Below, piece by piece: positions 23,547 through 35,200 of a stretch of DNA of 36,088 bases; position 1 is the stretch's first letter; each line of letters opens with the position of its first letter. Both the position numbers and the translations under genes were made by a program. Below the pieces are notes generated by a model. That model ran no database searches. It was not told where the DNA came from and saw only the letters and a program-made list of their open reading frames with translations. Source of the DNA: Pelargonium cotyledonis (Eukaryota > Streptophyta > Magnoliopsida > Geraniales > Geraniaceae); contig JAYMTA010000176.1 of assembly GCA_036897625.1 (NCBI GenBank), forward strand, positions 1 to 36,088, in the 5' to 3' direction.

Positions 23547-24249
23547 TCAAAACTTGAGTTCTCCTTTCTGGACCCTGAAAAAGACGAGGAAGGCCATAAC
23601 TGATGCCCACCAAGATTGCCATTCCTGTAATGGACATTGCAATTCACCAATCAAAATCAAGCCTAGTGAACTCAAAATAGGTAAAAGAAACAGCTCCAAG
23701 TCTTGCCATATTTGAAGTATCTTGGGATTTGAGGTTTCTTGATGGTGCTGCAGTTGTTGTTTCTTGTGATTGATGCTTCCAAGTGCAGAAACATGGAAAA
23801 GACAACCAACCCACTTCCTGTTTTCTCTCTAACCACTCTCTCACTCAGATCCAGAGACCAAAACCCAGCTATTCCCTGCACAAAATCTTCAGCCACAACC
23901 TTGATGAACAGGAATATTCCAAGCCACAGTCCCAGTTTAGCAACGAGCCTCATTGCTCTGCTGGAGGAGACACAGTAGTTCACCAAATTGACAACACAGG
24001 CACAAGAGTAGAGAGGAAACCAAAAGTACCAATCTATACCAATCAACAACAGATCAAAAGATTGGATACAAGTTGATTCAAGAACCAATAAAAATAAGCT
24101 TAACTTGTAGTGATAAATATTGGGAAGAACAAGAAGATGATATGTATATATATACCATGGTCATTTAATTGGACTGATGCAGAATAGGCAAAGAGAAAAG
24201 CCATGAGTAGTGAACAGATGCTGAATAGCTTTGTGCCTGATGCTGCCAT
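23547..24249 (-). CDS. TMEM220-like four-helix membrane protein, 3 exons, apparent frameshift in the last exon
   Basis: Exon 1 (24249-24156) encodes MAASGTKLFSICSLLMAFLF then AYSASVQLNDH. Exon 2 (24033-23707) starts mid-codon, giving NDHDWYFWFPLYSCACVVNL and continuing through AEDFVQGIAGFWSLDLSERV to PQIPRYFKYG. The NDxDWYxWxPLY and GFWSLD signatures are those of TMEM220 (function unknown). Four hydrophobic segments are visible, near residues 8-28, 33-53, 60-85 and in exon 3. Exon 3 (23624-23547) gives GMAILVGISYGL in one frame and LVFFRVQKGELKF-stop in another, so a net +1/-2 shift occurs within exon 3. Read without it, the frame runs on to a stop at about 23536. The intron between exons 2 and 3 (23706-23625, 82 nt) appears to use a GC-AG donor (ATG|GCAAGA), chosen because it restores the conserved YGMAILVG. 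The gene converges on SUVR5. Confidence 0.75.
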
Positions 24250-24565
24250 GTTCAGTTTCTCCAGTTTCAGTGTCTGGAAAGAAACAAGATTGAAGAGATG
24301 AGATTGAAAACCAAATAGTCAACGTTTTGCTACAGCTATATCTGATTGTTCTATGTAATTTCGGTGGATTTATCCCAGGTAAATAAAATGTATTGATTGA
24401 AAACTGCTTGTTTTATAAATGGCAAACTGATTAATTATAACTTTTGAGCTTTAATCATATCAAACGTGGATCAATAATGAGACGCAGTTACGTAAAAATA
24501 TATATCTATTTGAAACGAAGACTTGACTCATGAAGTAGGTGAGATATGAGATATAGAGGTTGGCT

Positions 24566-24972
24566 TTTATTTGGTAAAAGAATTGGAAGCAATATATCTT
24601 TTGGGGAGCTACTACAGCAGAGCTTTTTTTTCTCTTGTTTGTAATGAGTTTTTATTTTTTATTTATTTTATAAAAGACGGCTTAAATGTGTATATATACA
24701 AGTAACTAATAGTGTTTAAGGAAGAGACAATTTCTCTTAACTCTAGCCTAGAGTTTTTGGCAACTTACCGCATCAAAGTAGTCTCTTACACCACCACCGT
24801 CAAGGATGTGTTGACTGAGAATTGATCCTGAGACCTCCTCCCACTCACACAGCTGGATTAACTAACTGCGTCATTCTTAGTGGTTTATTTGACAAAAGAA
24901 TTGGAAGCAACAGACCATTTGGAGAGCTACTACAGTAGAGTTTTTTTTCCCTTGTTTGTAATGAGTTTTTAT
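24566..24972. repeat. Pair of diverged direct repeats, about 88 bp, flanking 228 bp
   Basis: Copy A (24566-24655) and copy B (24884-24972) share, in order, tttatttg, aaaagaattggaagcaa, agctactacag, a T-run, and cttgtttgtaatgagttt. They differ by scattered substitutions and a few indels, so the duplication is not recent. They do not begin with TG or end with CA, which argues against LTRs. The sequence between them carries an A/T-rich tail next to copy A and a SINE-like segment next to copy B. Confidence 0.7.
24755..24885 (-). mobile_element. SINE-like (tRNA-derived) segment
   Basis: On the minus strand, tgacgcagttagttaatcc (24873-24855) resembles a box A region, and ggtctcaggatcaattctca (24835-24816) resembles the worn box B and following bases of plant SINEs. 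Their spacing (about 40 bases) is right for a tRNA-derived promoter. A possible A-rich tail in the same orientation (aaataaataaaaaat) lies near 24650-24672, next to repeat copy A. No short target duplication was found other than the long flanking repeats. Confidence 0.4.
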
Positions 24973-25664
24973 GAGGGTCTTGTTTATCCGTACATCGGGC
25001 ACTCACAAATGAAAAATTGACAGTAATGCGGTAAGTGGAGTGAATTAGCTTCAGTAAAATTCAAATTTATGATTACTATATTTACGAGATTTAGAGATTA
25101 GTTCAGCTAAAAACTTAAACCGCTAATGGATTGACTTGAACCACTAGGGGACACATGACAATGAAGCATGTGAAGTGCAGGCCAAGCTTAAGGCTTATTA
25201 GCCCAAAAATGACTCTATTGCTTTTATGAATGATGACAAAAAATGGAGAATGATACAACACAAGCATCAAAATTTGACTATTCACGCGTGATGTTAGATT
25301 TTGAGTTGCTATTATTGGCATACCCTTACTTTGTCTTCTATTTTCATAATCTAAATATCTTTCAACCATCTTTGTTAGGTTCTAGCTCAATTGATAATTA
25401 CTCCTAGAAGAAAAAAATATAACCTTCAATTAATTTTAATTGGTGCAGGACAACAAGACTAGGATTAAGTAGCTATATGCTACTAAATAAAACATGTCTC
25501 TCCTAAGCTTCTTATGAGTGGGTTTTAGTATCGCAACACTTTTATACGAGTGGTTCTCATATCATAATTTGTGTTTATAATTGTGCTTAATGTCGACTAA
25601 TTTTTTCCTCTAAATAAGACCGGTTTTGACGTGTATTCAAATATAGTTAAACAATGGTTGTTAT

Positions 25665-25803
25665 CAACTCATGTACATGGAGGGAGATTAGTAATTTGGG
25701 TTTAGGGTTTTAGATAGATAAGTTTGATGATTAGGAAGTACAAATAGGGAGTGGCACATTCATAAACTCATGCACATGTAGGGAGATTAGTACTTTGGTT
25801 TAA
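25665..25803. repeat. Tandem-duplicated segment, period about 97 bp
   Basis: The phrase actcatgtacatggaggg followed by agattagtaatttgggttta at about 25668 recurs at about 25765 as actcatgcacatgtaggg followed by agattagtactttggttta. Copies are about 90% alike over roughly 38 bases. The sequence between them is not evidently repeated further, so this could be a tandem duplication that decayed or two copies of a dispersed repeat. Confidence 0.6.
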
Positions 25804-26050
25804 GGAATCATGATTATATATGTGTGTGATATATATTGATTAATATGCAGTGCACATGATGAATCAGAAAAGTAATTATGAGAAGGGAATGGTGGGCCAA
25901 ATATCCAGCTCTGTCTGCAATGCAATGCGTAGATGGATTGGAGTTGTTTTATTATTTAAATTTATTGTTGGTACTATAGATAGCATTGGTGATGATGGTT
26001 TTGTATTTGTAGCATCATTTTGTATTTGCATTATTGCACCACCCATTCTG

Positions 26051-26098
26051 CTTTGCTTTGCTGTGCTGTGCTGTGCTGTGCTGTGCTTGTGCTTGTGC
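26051..26098 (+). repeat. Pentamer/hexamer microsatellite (CTTTG)2(CTGTG)5(CTTGTG)2
   Basis: Two CTTTG units, five perfect CTGTG units and two CTTGTG units follow one another without a break. The changing unit suggests stepwise slippage with point changes. Open frames through it on either strand are compositional artefacts. Confidence 0.9.
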
Positions 26099-27421
26099 AT
26101 GGCTGGCTAAGCTTTCTCAACAAGTTGAAACCATCAAGCAACATAAACATAACATATACTTTAAAGAGAAGAGAAAAAGGGAATGGAGTTGTTATTAATT
26201 AATGGATTTTAGTCAACAATATGCTCCACATATTTCAACCACCTCCTTTACTTCTAATTATTATCATTTCAGTATCAGTAACAACATCAAGAACAAGTTT
26301 CCATTAATCTATCAATGACTTGGATATTAAGGTGAAACACACAAAAATAAACTTGAATATGTTGAAATATGGAGTTTAATTTTAAGCTGGTTTATCGATA
26401 ATTGAGTCCATTATATATCAGTATCAAGAGCCAAATTAGTTGGGAAAATTATTGGAGTTGGAGTTGGTGCATGCAAATCGAGAAATTGACTTCGCATTGA
26501 AAATGGAACAAAGATGGGACGGTTAGATAAACCAACCCCAACCAAATGAGACAACCTTGTGATTTACATGTCCACTGTATGGATCTTCCTAGTTAATCTT
26601 TTTACAAAATATCATAAAATGAGTATATATTTTCAATTCTAGTATCTCTAAAATTATATGTATAAACCTGAGGTGTCGAGTTTAAAATACATGTAATATC
26701 ATAGTCTAAATACGAGATATCGTTATTGTTTGAAAATATAAATGACATATTATTACATAAAACCCAGCTATTTAAAACAACTTTGTACAGCTTCTCACTA
26801 GTGTTATCATACAAACCAAATTCCAATTATTTAAGTGATTGTTGACTATCACAAAACACAAGAAAAAAAACTTCTAATGCTTATATATATATATATATAA
26901 TTTGGCTTGGTTTTTGTGTACATTTTGATTAGAACTACTAATTTATTTATTTTTTGACTTGCAGGGTACTCTTCTAAAGAAAAATCCAGTTCCCAGTTTC
27001 TAAAATTTCACATTCTAGTCAAAGTTTTAGTCTTGAGACTTGCATTCCAACTTCAGTTCTGTCCAAAACCCAAATGACAAATTTTAAAATTTCCCTAATT
27101 GAAGCTCTAGCGTAAGATACAAATGTGATCATATCACAACTAGAATCGAATATATACTGTAGTTTAATCAAAATATTCTATTACTGCCATTTGCACCAAT
27201 TCTGTAGCTAAATTTAATAAACAAATCACTAATTCAATACAAGATCATGTGGGTCTAATTTTATTTTGACACTAAAGAATTAAAAGTATATGATAAAGTA
27301 ACTTGTAATGAATACTTAATTAAAACTATGAGTAATAATTAAGTCTCTAGTTATAAATACTTTTTTAGTTGGAACTCAATCATAGCTAAAAATCACTTAT
27401 TTTAAAATAAATTTATAAGAT

Positions 27422-27789
27422 TATGGAGAGTAATTTTTTTTAGGGTAAAAGTATTACTTTATTAATTCATATCAAGGAGTAATACATCAGAAATATCGAT
27501 GGGACTTTGAACCACAACCCAAATAATAGGACTTGTCACAAAAACTGATGACCTCGCAAAACGATGGGCCATCCGATTCGCAGATCTACGAACGAAAGAA
27601 AACTGAATACTACTAAACGACATAGCTAAAAATTGAGTATCACAAATAATAAGACCCAAGACGCTGGTGGATACCTCCCCTCCAGTATTAATAACATTAA
27701 TCACGAGCTGAGCATCCGACTCGATCACTAACTCGTCCCAACGGAGCCCCTTCAACCAACTCAACACTTCATATATGGAGAGTAATTTT
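27422..27789 (-). mobile_element. 5'-truncated L1-type LINE with RNase H-like fragment
   Basis: The 16-mer tatggagagtaatttt occurs exactly at 27422-27437 and 27774-27789 and is read as the target-site duplication. The insert (27438-27773, about 336 bp) is in minus orientation. It begins abruptly inside a reading frame (EVLSWLKGLRWDELVIESDA) and continues about 100 codons through RRSANRMAHRFARSSV to a stop at 27462. It ends with gaattaataaagtaatac and a short A-run next to the left target copy. The ESDA and SxNxxAHxxA motifs are those of the plant RNase H-like (RVT_3) domain found at the end of L1-type LINE ORF2 and in related cellular proteins. No initiation codon is present, so it is a dead-on-arrival copy. 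The open frame and exact target copies suggest a fairly young insertion. Confidence 0.85.
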
Positions 27790-28599
27790 ATTGATTTGTT
27801 GATACATTTTATTAGTGAAAAATATTTTCAATTATAGATTTGGTTGCAGAAACTCACCTGGCGCATATTTGTGCTAATAAATTTGTAAACGTGAAGTGTG
27901 AGCCGAGTCTTAAACTCTTTGTTCTCATTTTCTATTTATTTTGATGAATAATTTTAGGTTAATGTAGGACCATCTATTATTTTCACAGCTACAAACTCTA
28001 TTTAGACCAAACAAGCTATTAGTCCCAAGTTTGTCTTTTTTCCAAAATGACCATATATCACAACATACATCTTACTTTACTTTTGAAGGTTTACAAGGGC
28101 CTTTTGGTCATTTGAAACACTACATTACACGCCATGAAAATGATGGCCTCTTTACCTGCCTAGAAAATCCAGCAACGGTCCACAAAAGCAAGAAACAATG
28201 ATCAAAAGAAGGAGATAAATAAAACTGATGGGGCACAAGACAAACACACACAAGCACAAAGCAAAGCAAAGCACGCCTGTGTGGTCACTGAGAAAAAAGC
28301 TTTGTAGAGGAGAGAGTGGAAAAAGGAATATTTTCAGAGGCAAATCCATGGCAAAATTCTGAGACCCACAACATCAAAAGCATAAGTGAAAACCCAACAC
28401 CACCTTTAAATTTTGTTACTTTTGTTGTGATGCGAGCTTGATTTTTATTTTTCATTTCAGAGTTTTAAAAATTAAAGACTAAAGAGACAGTGCCACATTC
28501 ATCATTTTGGCTGTGAACTTGTGTTCTGTCATGTGTTCCCTTGTTGCTTAACACCGGAGCTCTCTACCAATCATTCCAGACACTCCTGGGTTTCAATTC

Positions 28600-29235
28600 T
28601 TTTTAGAGATAAGATATGGGTTTTCATTGTTCTGTCTGTAGCCTCGTAAAAACACTATCTTTCAGCTCCTACTTGTGATCTCTGTAAGTGTTTCTGTTTT
28701 ATGTTTTTTCCTTTTCTCGTCTAGGTTGATAGGCATTTAAGATTGAAGGGAATCTGTGTGATTGATTGCTTTGTGCGACTTCACTAATTAGGGTGTTTTG
28801 TGAAAGTTGTGGGTTTTTACTTTTGGACAGTGTGATTTATTCTACTTATGGGATTTCGGATTGGCAGTTCTGTTTTCTGTTCTAATGAATTGTTATTTGG
28901 GGTGTTTTAGATTTTAATGGCCTGTCTTGTCTCTGTAATTTTGTGAAAATGCAGGTGTCTGGTGGAAGAAAGCTAATTAGGGTTCCTAGGACTATAGGAG
29001 CAACTTAAGAAAACTTTGATTTGAAGTCTATTGCTTGGCGTTGAAAGGAACTGAAACTGTTTTGGAGAAGGGGAATTTATCCTAGGAAGTGATTGTTTGT
29101 TGCGAACAAGTTTGATTTTGTCATATTGAAGTCTTGAGTTCGGAGAATCATCTTGAAGGGGTCCACAGCATTGATTTCCTGGTAAATGTCATATCTTTAC
29201 TGAGTAGTGAGTATTGCTTTGAAGTGTTGTTCAAT
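28600..29235 (+). other. Spliced 5' leader of the BTB gene
   Basis: A donor at 28684 (gatctct|gtaagtg) and an acceptor at 28954 (aaatgcag|gtgtctgg) bound a 271-nt leader intron, a common arrangement in plant regulatory genes. The downstream leader exon is free of ATG until 29186, where a five-codon uORF (M-S-Y-L-Y-stop, ending 29203) lies 32 bases before the main start. A possible extra donor (ttcctg|gtaaatg, 29181) would remove that uORF if used. The transcript start is not located. Confidence 0.5.
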
Positions 29236-32156
29236 ATGGCTGAAATAAGACTCACAAGGGTAGAGCAAGGTCACACCAAAATAAGAAATGTTCCCATTGC
29301 TGTAACTCCGGAAGGTTTCTGGTGTTGTCCTTCTCCTGTTATGTTTCAGAAGACCCTTAAAGCACAAAATCCTCTAAACAAACCTAAACCTTCCTCGCCA
29401 CCTCCCAATGCCGCTGTTCAGAAAAAACAGAACTCAGTGTCTGAGAGAAAGACCATACTCAACCCATCGAGATTGGGAGCTATTCCTGATGATCAACGAA
29501 CTTTGTGCTCCAATACGCCTAGTCATGATGCAGCTGTGGCTCCTGAGAGAGTGGCAAGACCCAAGGTAGAAAATTTGCCGAGGAAGGTGGCAATTGAGTT
29601 TGGTGAACCTGGAACCAGTGATATGAAGGTGATTTTATTGGGAAAGCAAGGATTTTGTGTCAAGTTGAGTGTTCACAGAAATGTTCTCATGGATAAAAGC
29701 AGTTTCTTTGCTGATAAACTTGTCGATCGACAGCCTAGTTTGTCTTGTCTTGAAATTGATGATTGTGAAGATGTTGAAATTTATGTTGAAACTGTGGGCT
29801 TGATGTACTGCAAAGATATGAAGCAGCGGTTGATTAAGCAAAGTGTTTCTCGTGTTCTCCAAATCCTCAAGGTATCTCTACAAATCATGTTTTGTGTTTC
29901 ATCTAATGTGCAACTATGATTTGAATGCAGTTTTATATGCCATTGAGTTAATAGACCCTATTAAGCACATAGTTAATTGATCGTCAACTATTTGTTCATT
30001 TTCTGGATATACTTGCTCTATTGTTCCCAGATATGAGAATAGTTCACTATTATCTTTTCTTTGAGTTTGCTCTTGCCTTGTGAGTTGTAAAACAAAGAAT
30101 ATCCTTTCAGTTTTCAGCATACTGAAAAAAAAAGATTATTTTCCCCCCATTTTCATGTTCTATTGATGTCTTAAACTGAAATAGAGACATCTGCACCAGG
30201 CGGGTTTGTTATGATTGGACCTGAAATCGATCTTGTTTTGGTGCCTTTTTCCAAATTGTTTGTGATTTTGCTGCTAAAAATCTCTGACTGCCTTGACTTG
30301 GGTGTAGTTTTTGCCACTCCTCAAAATGATCCAACCAATAATGCAAAATATCTATTGAAAATGTCTTACATATGCATCTTGCCATTTTTACTTCAACTTC
30401 AAGTGTCCAAACTTTTTGACCTGAAATTACGATCTTATATTATTAATAGCAAAAGTAATATATAATTCCCGTAGAGTTTTGCTAAAGGATTTGTGTGGCT
30501 AACCCCATCATTGTTTAGGAAATGGATGCTTTGGAACAAGATTAGGACAAAAGTTGTATGTTTCGGTTGGAGCTGGAAATAGGTGTAGAAGCATTGCGAC
30601 TTTGTCCCTATCTCTTTCTTTTCCAGGGTGAAAGTAGAACATGACTACTAGAAACCCGTATTTTCCTATAATTTATTTGAAGTGAAAGTTGATGTCAAGT
30701 GTTTCAAATCTGTAATTCTCAGAGGACTGGTTGTGATGGATAAAGTATGGCCTTGCTGTTAATAATTGTAAACTTGTCATACATTTTCAATTTTGACTAT
30801 TTGGACCTTTTATATATGTGGGATCTTGTGGTGCTATTCCCCAGTACTGTACTGAACTTTCAAAATGTGATATGTTTCTCTCTATTGGATATTGCGCTCT
30901 TTCCAATTTTATTGATTTAACTGGAGGCATTGGTTTTGAGCTGGATGAGACCCACTACTGAAATTACTAGTCACATCTTTGGAGTGAATTATGGAGCTGA
31001 TGAAAATATTTGCACATGGTGACTATTGATTCTTTACCAGCATGGCTTCTTCAGCTTAACTAGGCAGTCATTTACTTGTGAACTGTCATCTTTGTTTTAT
31101 TCATTTTTTTCAGCAGCATCTATCTGTAGCAAGGTCAGTGAAGTATCCTCGTATCTAAAAACCTAAACTGAATCTAAAATGTAGGTTGCAGAATTACTTG
31201 GTTTCCACTCGTGCATGCAATCATGTTTGGAGTACTTGGAAGCAGTTCCTTGGGTTGGAGAAGAAGAAGAGAAGGTTGTCTCCTCAGTTATGCGACTACA
31301 GAGTGAAGGTATTGGAGTAACGCCGGTACTGAAACGAGTGTCTTCTCATATTGTGAATCCACCTAAAGACACTCTTTCTCACATTATGGAACTTGTTCTC
31401 AAAAGCACAGAGGAGAGAGGCCGACGCGAAATGAAGTCTGTAGTTCTGAAGCTTCTTCGAGAGAATAATAGTATCGCATGCCATTCAGGTTCATCTGATA
31501 TCTGCAACGAAAGCATTTACACTTCATGCCAAAGTTGCCTGAACTCACTGTTGGCTTTGTTCAAGCAAGCTGCAGAGCCTGAGTTAGCTGATAGACTAAT
31601 GGACAGTAGAGACCCTTTGGTGAAGCAAATAGCTCTAGATGCCGATAATCTCTCATGGTTGCTTGAGATTTTAGCCGACAGGCAAGCAGCAGACAAGTTT
31701 GCAGTAATGTGGGCTAGCAATCAAGAGCTGGCAGCTTTTCACACAAAGCTTCCTATCATGTGCCGTTACTATTTGAGTTGCATAACTGCAAGGCTGTTTG
31801 TTGGCATTGGAAGAGGAGAGCTACTGCCATCAAAGGACACCCGACAGTTGCTGTTGCAGACTTGGTTACAGCCATTGATCAATGACTATAGCTGGTTACA
31901 ATACGGATGCAGATCATTTGATCGTAAGGTTGTGGAGGAAGGAATTGGTAGGACAATCCTCACTCTCCCTCTGGAGGAGCAGCAGAGTATTTTGCTTGCT
32001 TGGTTGGGCAGTTTTCTGAAAGCTGGCGATAACTGCCCAAATCTTCTTAGAGCCTTCGAGGTCTGGTGGCGAAGGACGTTTATCAAACCGTATGCTGCGG
32101 AAGGAGGACAAAGTAACCTTCTCCATCCAGATCATTCAACGTCAAATGGAAATTAG
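29236..32156 (+). CDS. BTB/POZ domain protein, At3g50780 type, 535 aa
   Basis: Two coding exons, 29236-29871 and 31185-32156, are joined by a 1313-nt GT-AG intron in phase 0. The start at 29236 gives MAEIRLTRVEQGHTKIRNVP then IAVTPEGFWCCPSP, the conserved N-terminus of this family; the upstream in-frame sequence has no family resemblance. A Pro/Ser-rich linker covers residues about 45-115. The BTB fold spans about 125-235 (SDMKVILLGKQGFCVKLSVH, RNVLMDKSSFFADKL, then AELLGFHSCMQSCLEYLEAV across the splice junction). The rest is an alpha-helical plant-specific C-terminal region ending in GGQSNLLHPDHSTSNGN. BTB proteins commonly act as CUL3 substrate adaptors; for this subgroup the partner and substrate are not established. 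It looks intact and of normal length (Arabidopsis relatives are about 520-550 aa). Confidence 0.93.
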
Positions 32157-32259
32157 CTTATACAAGAGTGAACAGCCACAATAGTATGTACAGGTAATAG
32201 GCAGCTTACATTTCACACCATGCAGAGTTTGCTAGAAGTTGAAAAAACTGAAAATAAGG

Positions 32260-35200
32260 TCTGTTGTTGTATTGTTCATTAACAAGAGCAAGATCCAGGA
32301 GCTAACATATTTCCCGGGACACGCTACGTTACATGTGGTGCTTGAAACTTAGTTTGGATTGATTGATAAGGGTGAGGTTGATTGCTTTTTATGCAGAAAT
32401 TTGAGAAAAAGTTGAATGTAATGTGGAGTTTTTGCTTGGTGTGTAATGTCATTTTCTAGTTTGATTCATATATGGATTGCTTTGGGAATGCATATTCTTA
32501 ATCTTATAATGCACATTGAGATAGGTTTTGGACTTGGGAAGAACCTAGGTTTGGCCCATAAAGGCCCAAAAGAATGGGCTTTTATGAACTGGGCCATCTT
32601 TGGCTGTGAATCAAAGTTAGGTCTATCTTCTATGTAATGGCCAGTCACAGGACAGATGAGAAGAGATGATTAGTTTATAGTACAATAATGCACCACCTGG
32701 GATAATCATTTATGAGCACTAAACTCTCGTATCTATACGTCAACTCAACTAGGCACTAGGCACTAGCAGTAGTAAATATGTTTTACGAAAATGGGCCCTG
32801 TTTTAAACTCTAGTGATTAGAATTTACAACCAGTTTTATTGTACTTTTGGTACCTTCTTTTCCTATTCACAACTCAGGAAAACCAGTAGCAACAGCTTGC
32901 ACAAAACTAACCCGTTACTCTACATCTAGTGCACGATAAGTTGCAAATATGAAAATGGTTACTGAACGTCTTTTTTCATCGCACTTATGTCTGCTTACTG
33001 ATAATCAATATTGGCACTCTGCAATTGTCGCCATGTGACACGCTCCTGTATTTTGTTAATGTCCGTAAACACACTAATCAATATTATCTATTCATAGACC
33101 TATTGTTAGCTAACAATTCCAATTTACATGTTTGTTTGACGTTTGAAAGAGGTTGGGCATGGAGTGATAGAGATAGATGGATGCAATGGCAGTGTGGGGT
33201 CCCTGAAATTAAAGTTGAATGAATTCAAGATCCAAGAAATTAAATGAATGAGCGTAGCTCTCTTGTGTTGTCTTGACTCTTCTTGTATGTATGTCGAGCG
33301 TGCGTGGGCCTATCTCATCACTCCATTATGTTATAAACCATATATGGTTTTTACATTACAACATTAATGTCTTCTCTCTTACAAACAAGTGACCGTTTCG
33401 GTAATTTGTCACTGAGGTTGACTAATCTGGTATGTTATAATAGTCTACCCACTACTTCGTTTGAGGAGTGACAACCAAACGAGGGTTGATGAACCTCGAA
33501 TAAAGGCATAAAGCTAGATATGAATGTGTTGTGCTTCAATTTTAGGGATAGTGGGGCTCACAGTTAGCAGACAAAGTCCTCACAAGGAAATGAATGAATG
33601 GAAATGGTTGTGGAAGTGTGGAGTCCACCACCAATCCAAGTGGTTTGTCCATTGTGTTTTATGTGTGATTTTGGATTACAACTTGATGATTTTGGTCATT
33701 CAATTTGTAATTGAATCCATGTAACAAAACAAGACAAAGAAAGCATTATGTGTCTGAAGAGAAAGAGAGAGCGGTCCTTTTCTTTTGTTGGGTTGGGTAT
33801 TGATTTTATTTAATATCAACAGCTATGGAGATGGATGGGTTTAATATTGTCCATATCATCCCAGGTCAGGTCTGTGTTTTCATTATCTCATAACCTCACC
33901 CACCACTACATTTCACATTTATTTTCACTTTCAATTATAATACATAATAATTTTTTATCAGTTGCATACGCTGTTTAAACTCGTCAATGGTCCTCCGCAA
34001 GCCCCACATCCTCAAGACCTCAACGGTCAATCATGCATTGTCACGTTGACGATTTGAATTTTTATGTAACTTATCTCCTTTTTTAAATATTTTTTTACCT
34101 CTCCAACTCTTATATCTAGGAAGGCAAACAATGATGCAATATATTGAGTGCAGTGAATCCAAGATATATCAGCTGTAGCTTTCAAGCACATTACCACCCA
34201 AAGGCTATCTCATCAATGCTGAGCTGGTGACATCTCAAGTGGTACTATATATTTTGTACGCATCCCTACTCTCATAATTTACCATAACTATGAGTAAAAA
34301 CTTTTCATTTTCAATTTCTATATACTTTTGAACAAAATTTAAAGCATCCCATTTCATCTCATATATATATTTATCCTTGAATAAGCAAATGCGCAGGTGA
34401 AGAATGAAATACAAATGAAAGTGACCCTATCTGTACATGTTTTGAAATGCATATTTTTCTATATTCATGTAAACTTCTAGTTCTAGAGGTAGCCAAAAAC
34501 TACAAATTGTCTAGGAGAAAAGTACTATTGTTTAGCCTATAATGTACTTGAGAGGAATTTGATAGATTGTTACATTGGATTTTGATTTGATTTAAATTAA
34601 TTTACTAATTAATAAAATTATTACACTTCATTCAAATATTAATTTATTGTCAAAATATAGCTCGGCCAATATCAAAATACACCTCAAACCAATTTTGTTG
34701 AAGTTTAATACATTTTTGAATTTCTCTTATTGCACATTTTGGATTAAAATTATGTCTATGCGCGCTGCTGCAGGAAGCATAATTATAAACCTAAGCACAA
34801 TAATTGTGTTGTTTTACTGTCGGTTGAAAATCTATTTAAATAAGAAAAAAAAAAGGGTCGGGGGTCACATCTAATGTGTTCCTCAAATCAATGATAGATG
34901 ACAAAAGTTTTTAATTTCATAGGTGGACAGATAAACTATAAAAACCTGACAATATAATAATGAATTAGAGAAGATGTTTTGGGCTACAATATACTATGTG
35001 CCTGTCTATACTACCTTGAGCAAGAAGTCATATTTAATGACGTAATTAATGAGAGGGCTATGATTGAAAATATGTCCCCCAAAATATCATATTTTGGTTC
35101 AAACCCTTAGGCAATGTAATTTAGAATATTCACTCGTGTTCTCTGGTTTTGAAGTATTTACAATTAAAATCTTGAAGCTAAACTCTTTATTTTAGATAAG

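Larger units (their letters stand above)
24260..28560. other. Repeat-rich intergenic region; no intact gene seen
   Basis: About 4.3 kb lies between the TMEM220-like promoter side and the BTB gene leader. It holds the duplicated segments, SINE-like trace, microsatellites and truncated LINE listed separately. The remaining sequence is AT-rich, with open frames that are short and unlike known proteins. A further (TA)n run is at about 26882-26900. The start of the BTB gene transcript (about 28500-28620) is not marked by a clear TATA box. Confidence 0.6.

Noticed and set aside
25850..26202. Overlapping open frames on both strands with CAVLCCAVL-like repeats
   Set aside because: These are translations of the CTGTG microsatellite and its flanks.
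28152..28349. 65-codon minus-strand open frame rich in Leu/Phe/Cys
   Set aside because: It is low-complexity, comes from caaagcaaagc-type repeats, and has no family resemblance or splice partners.
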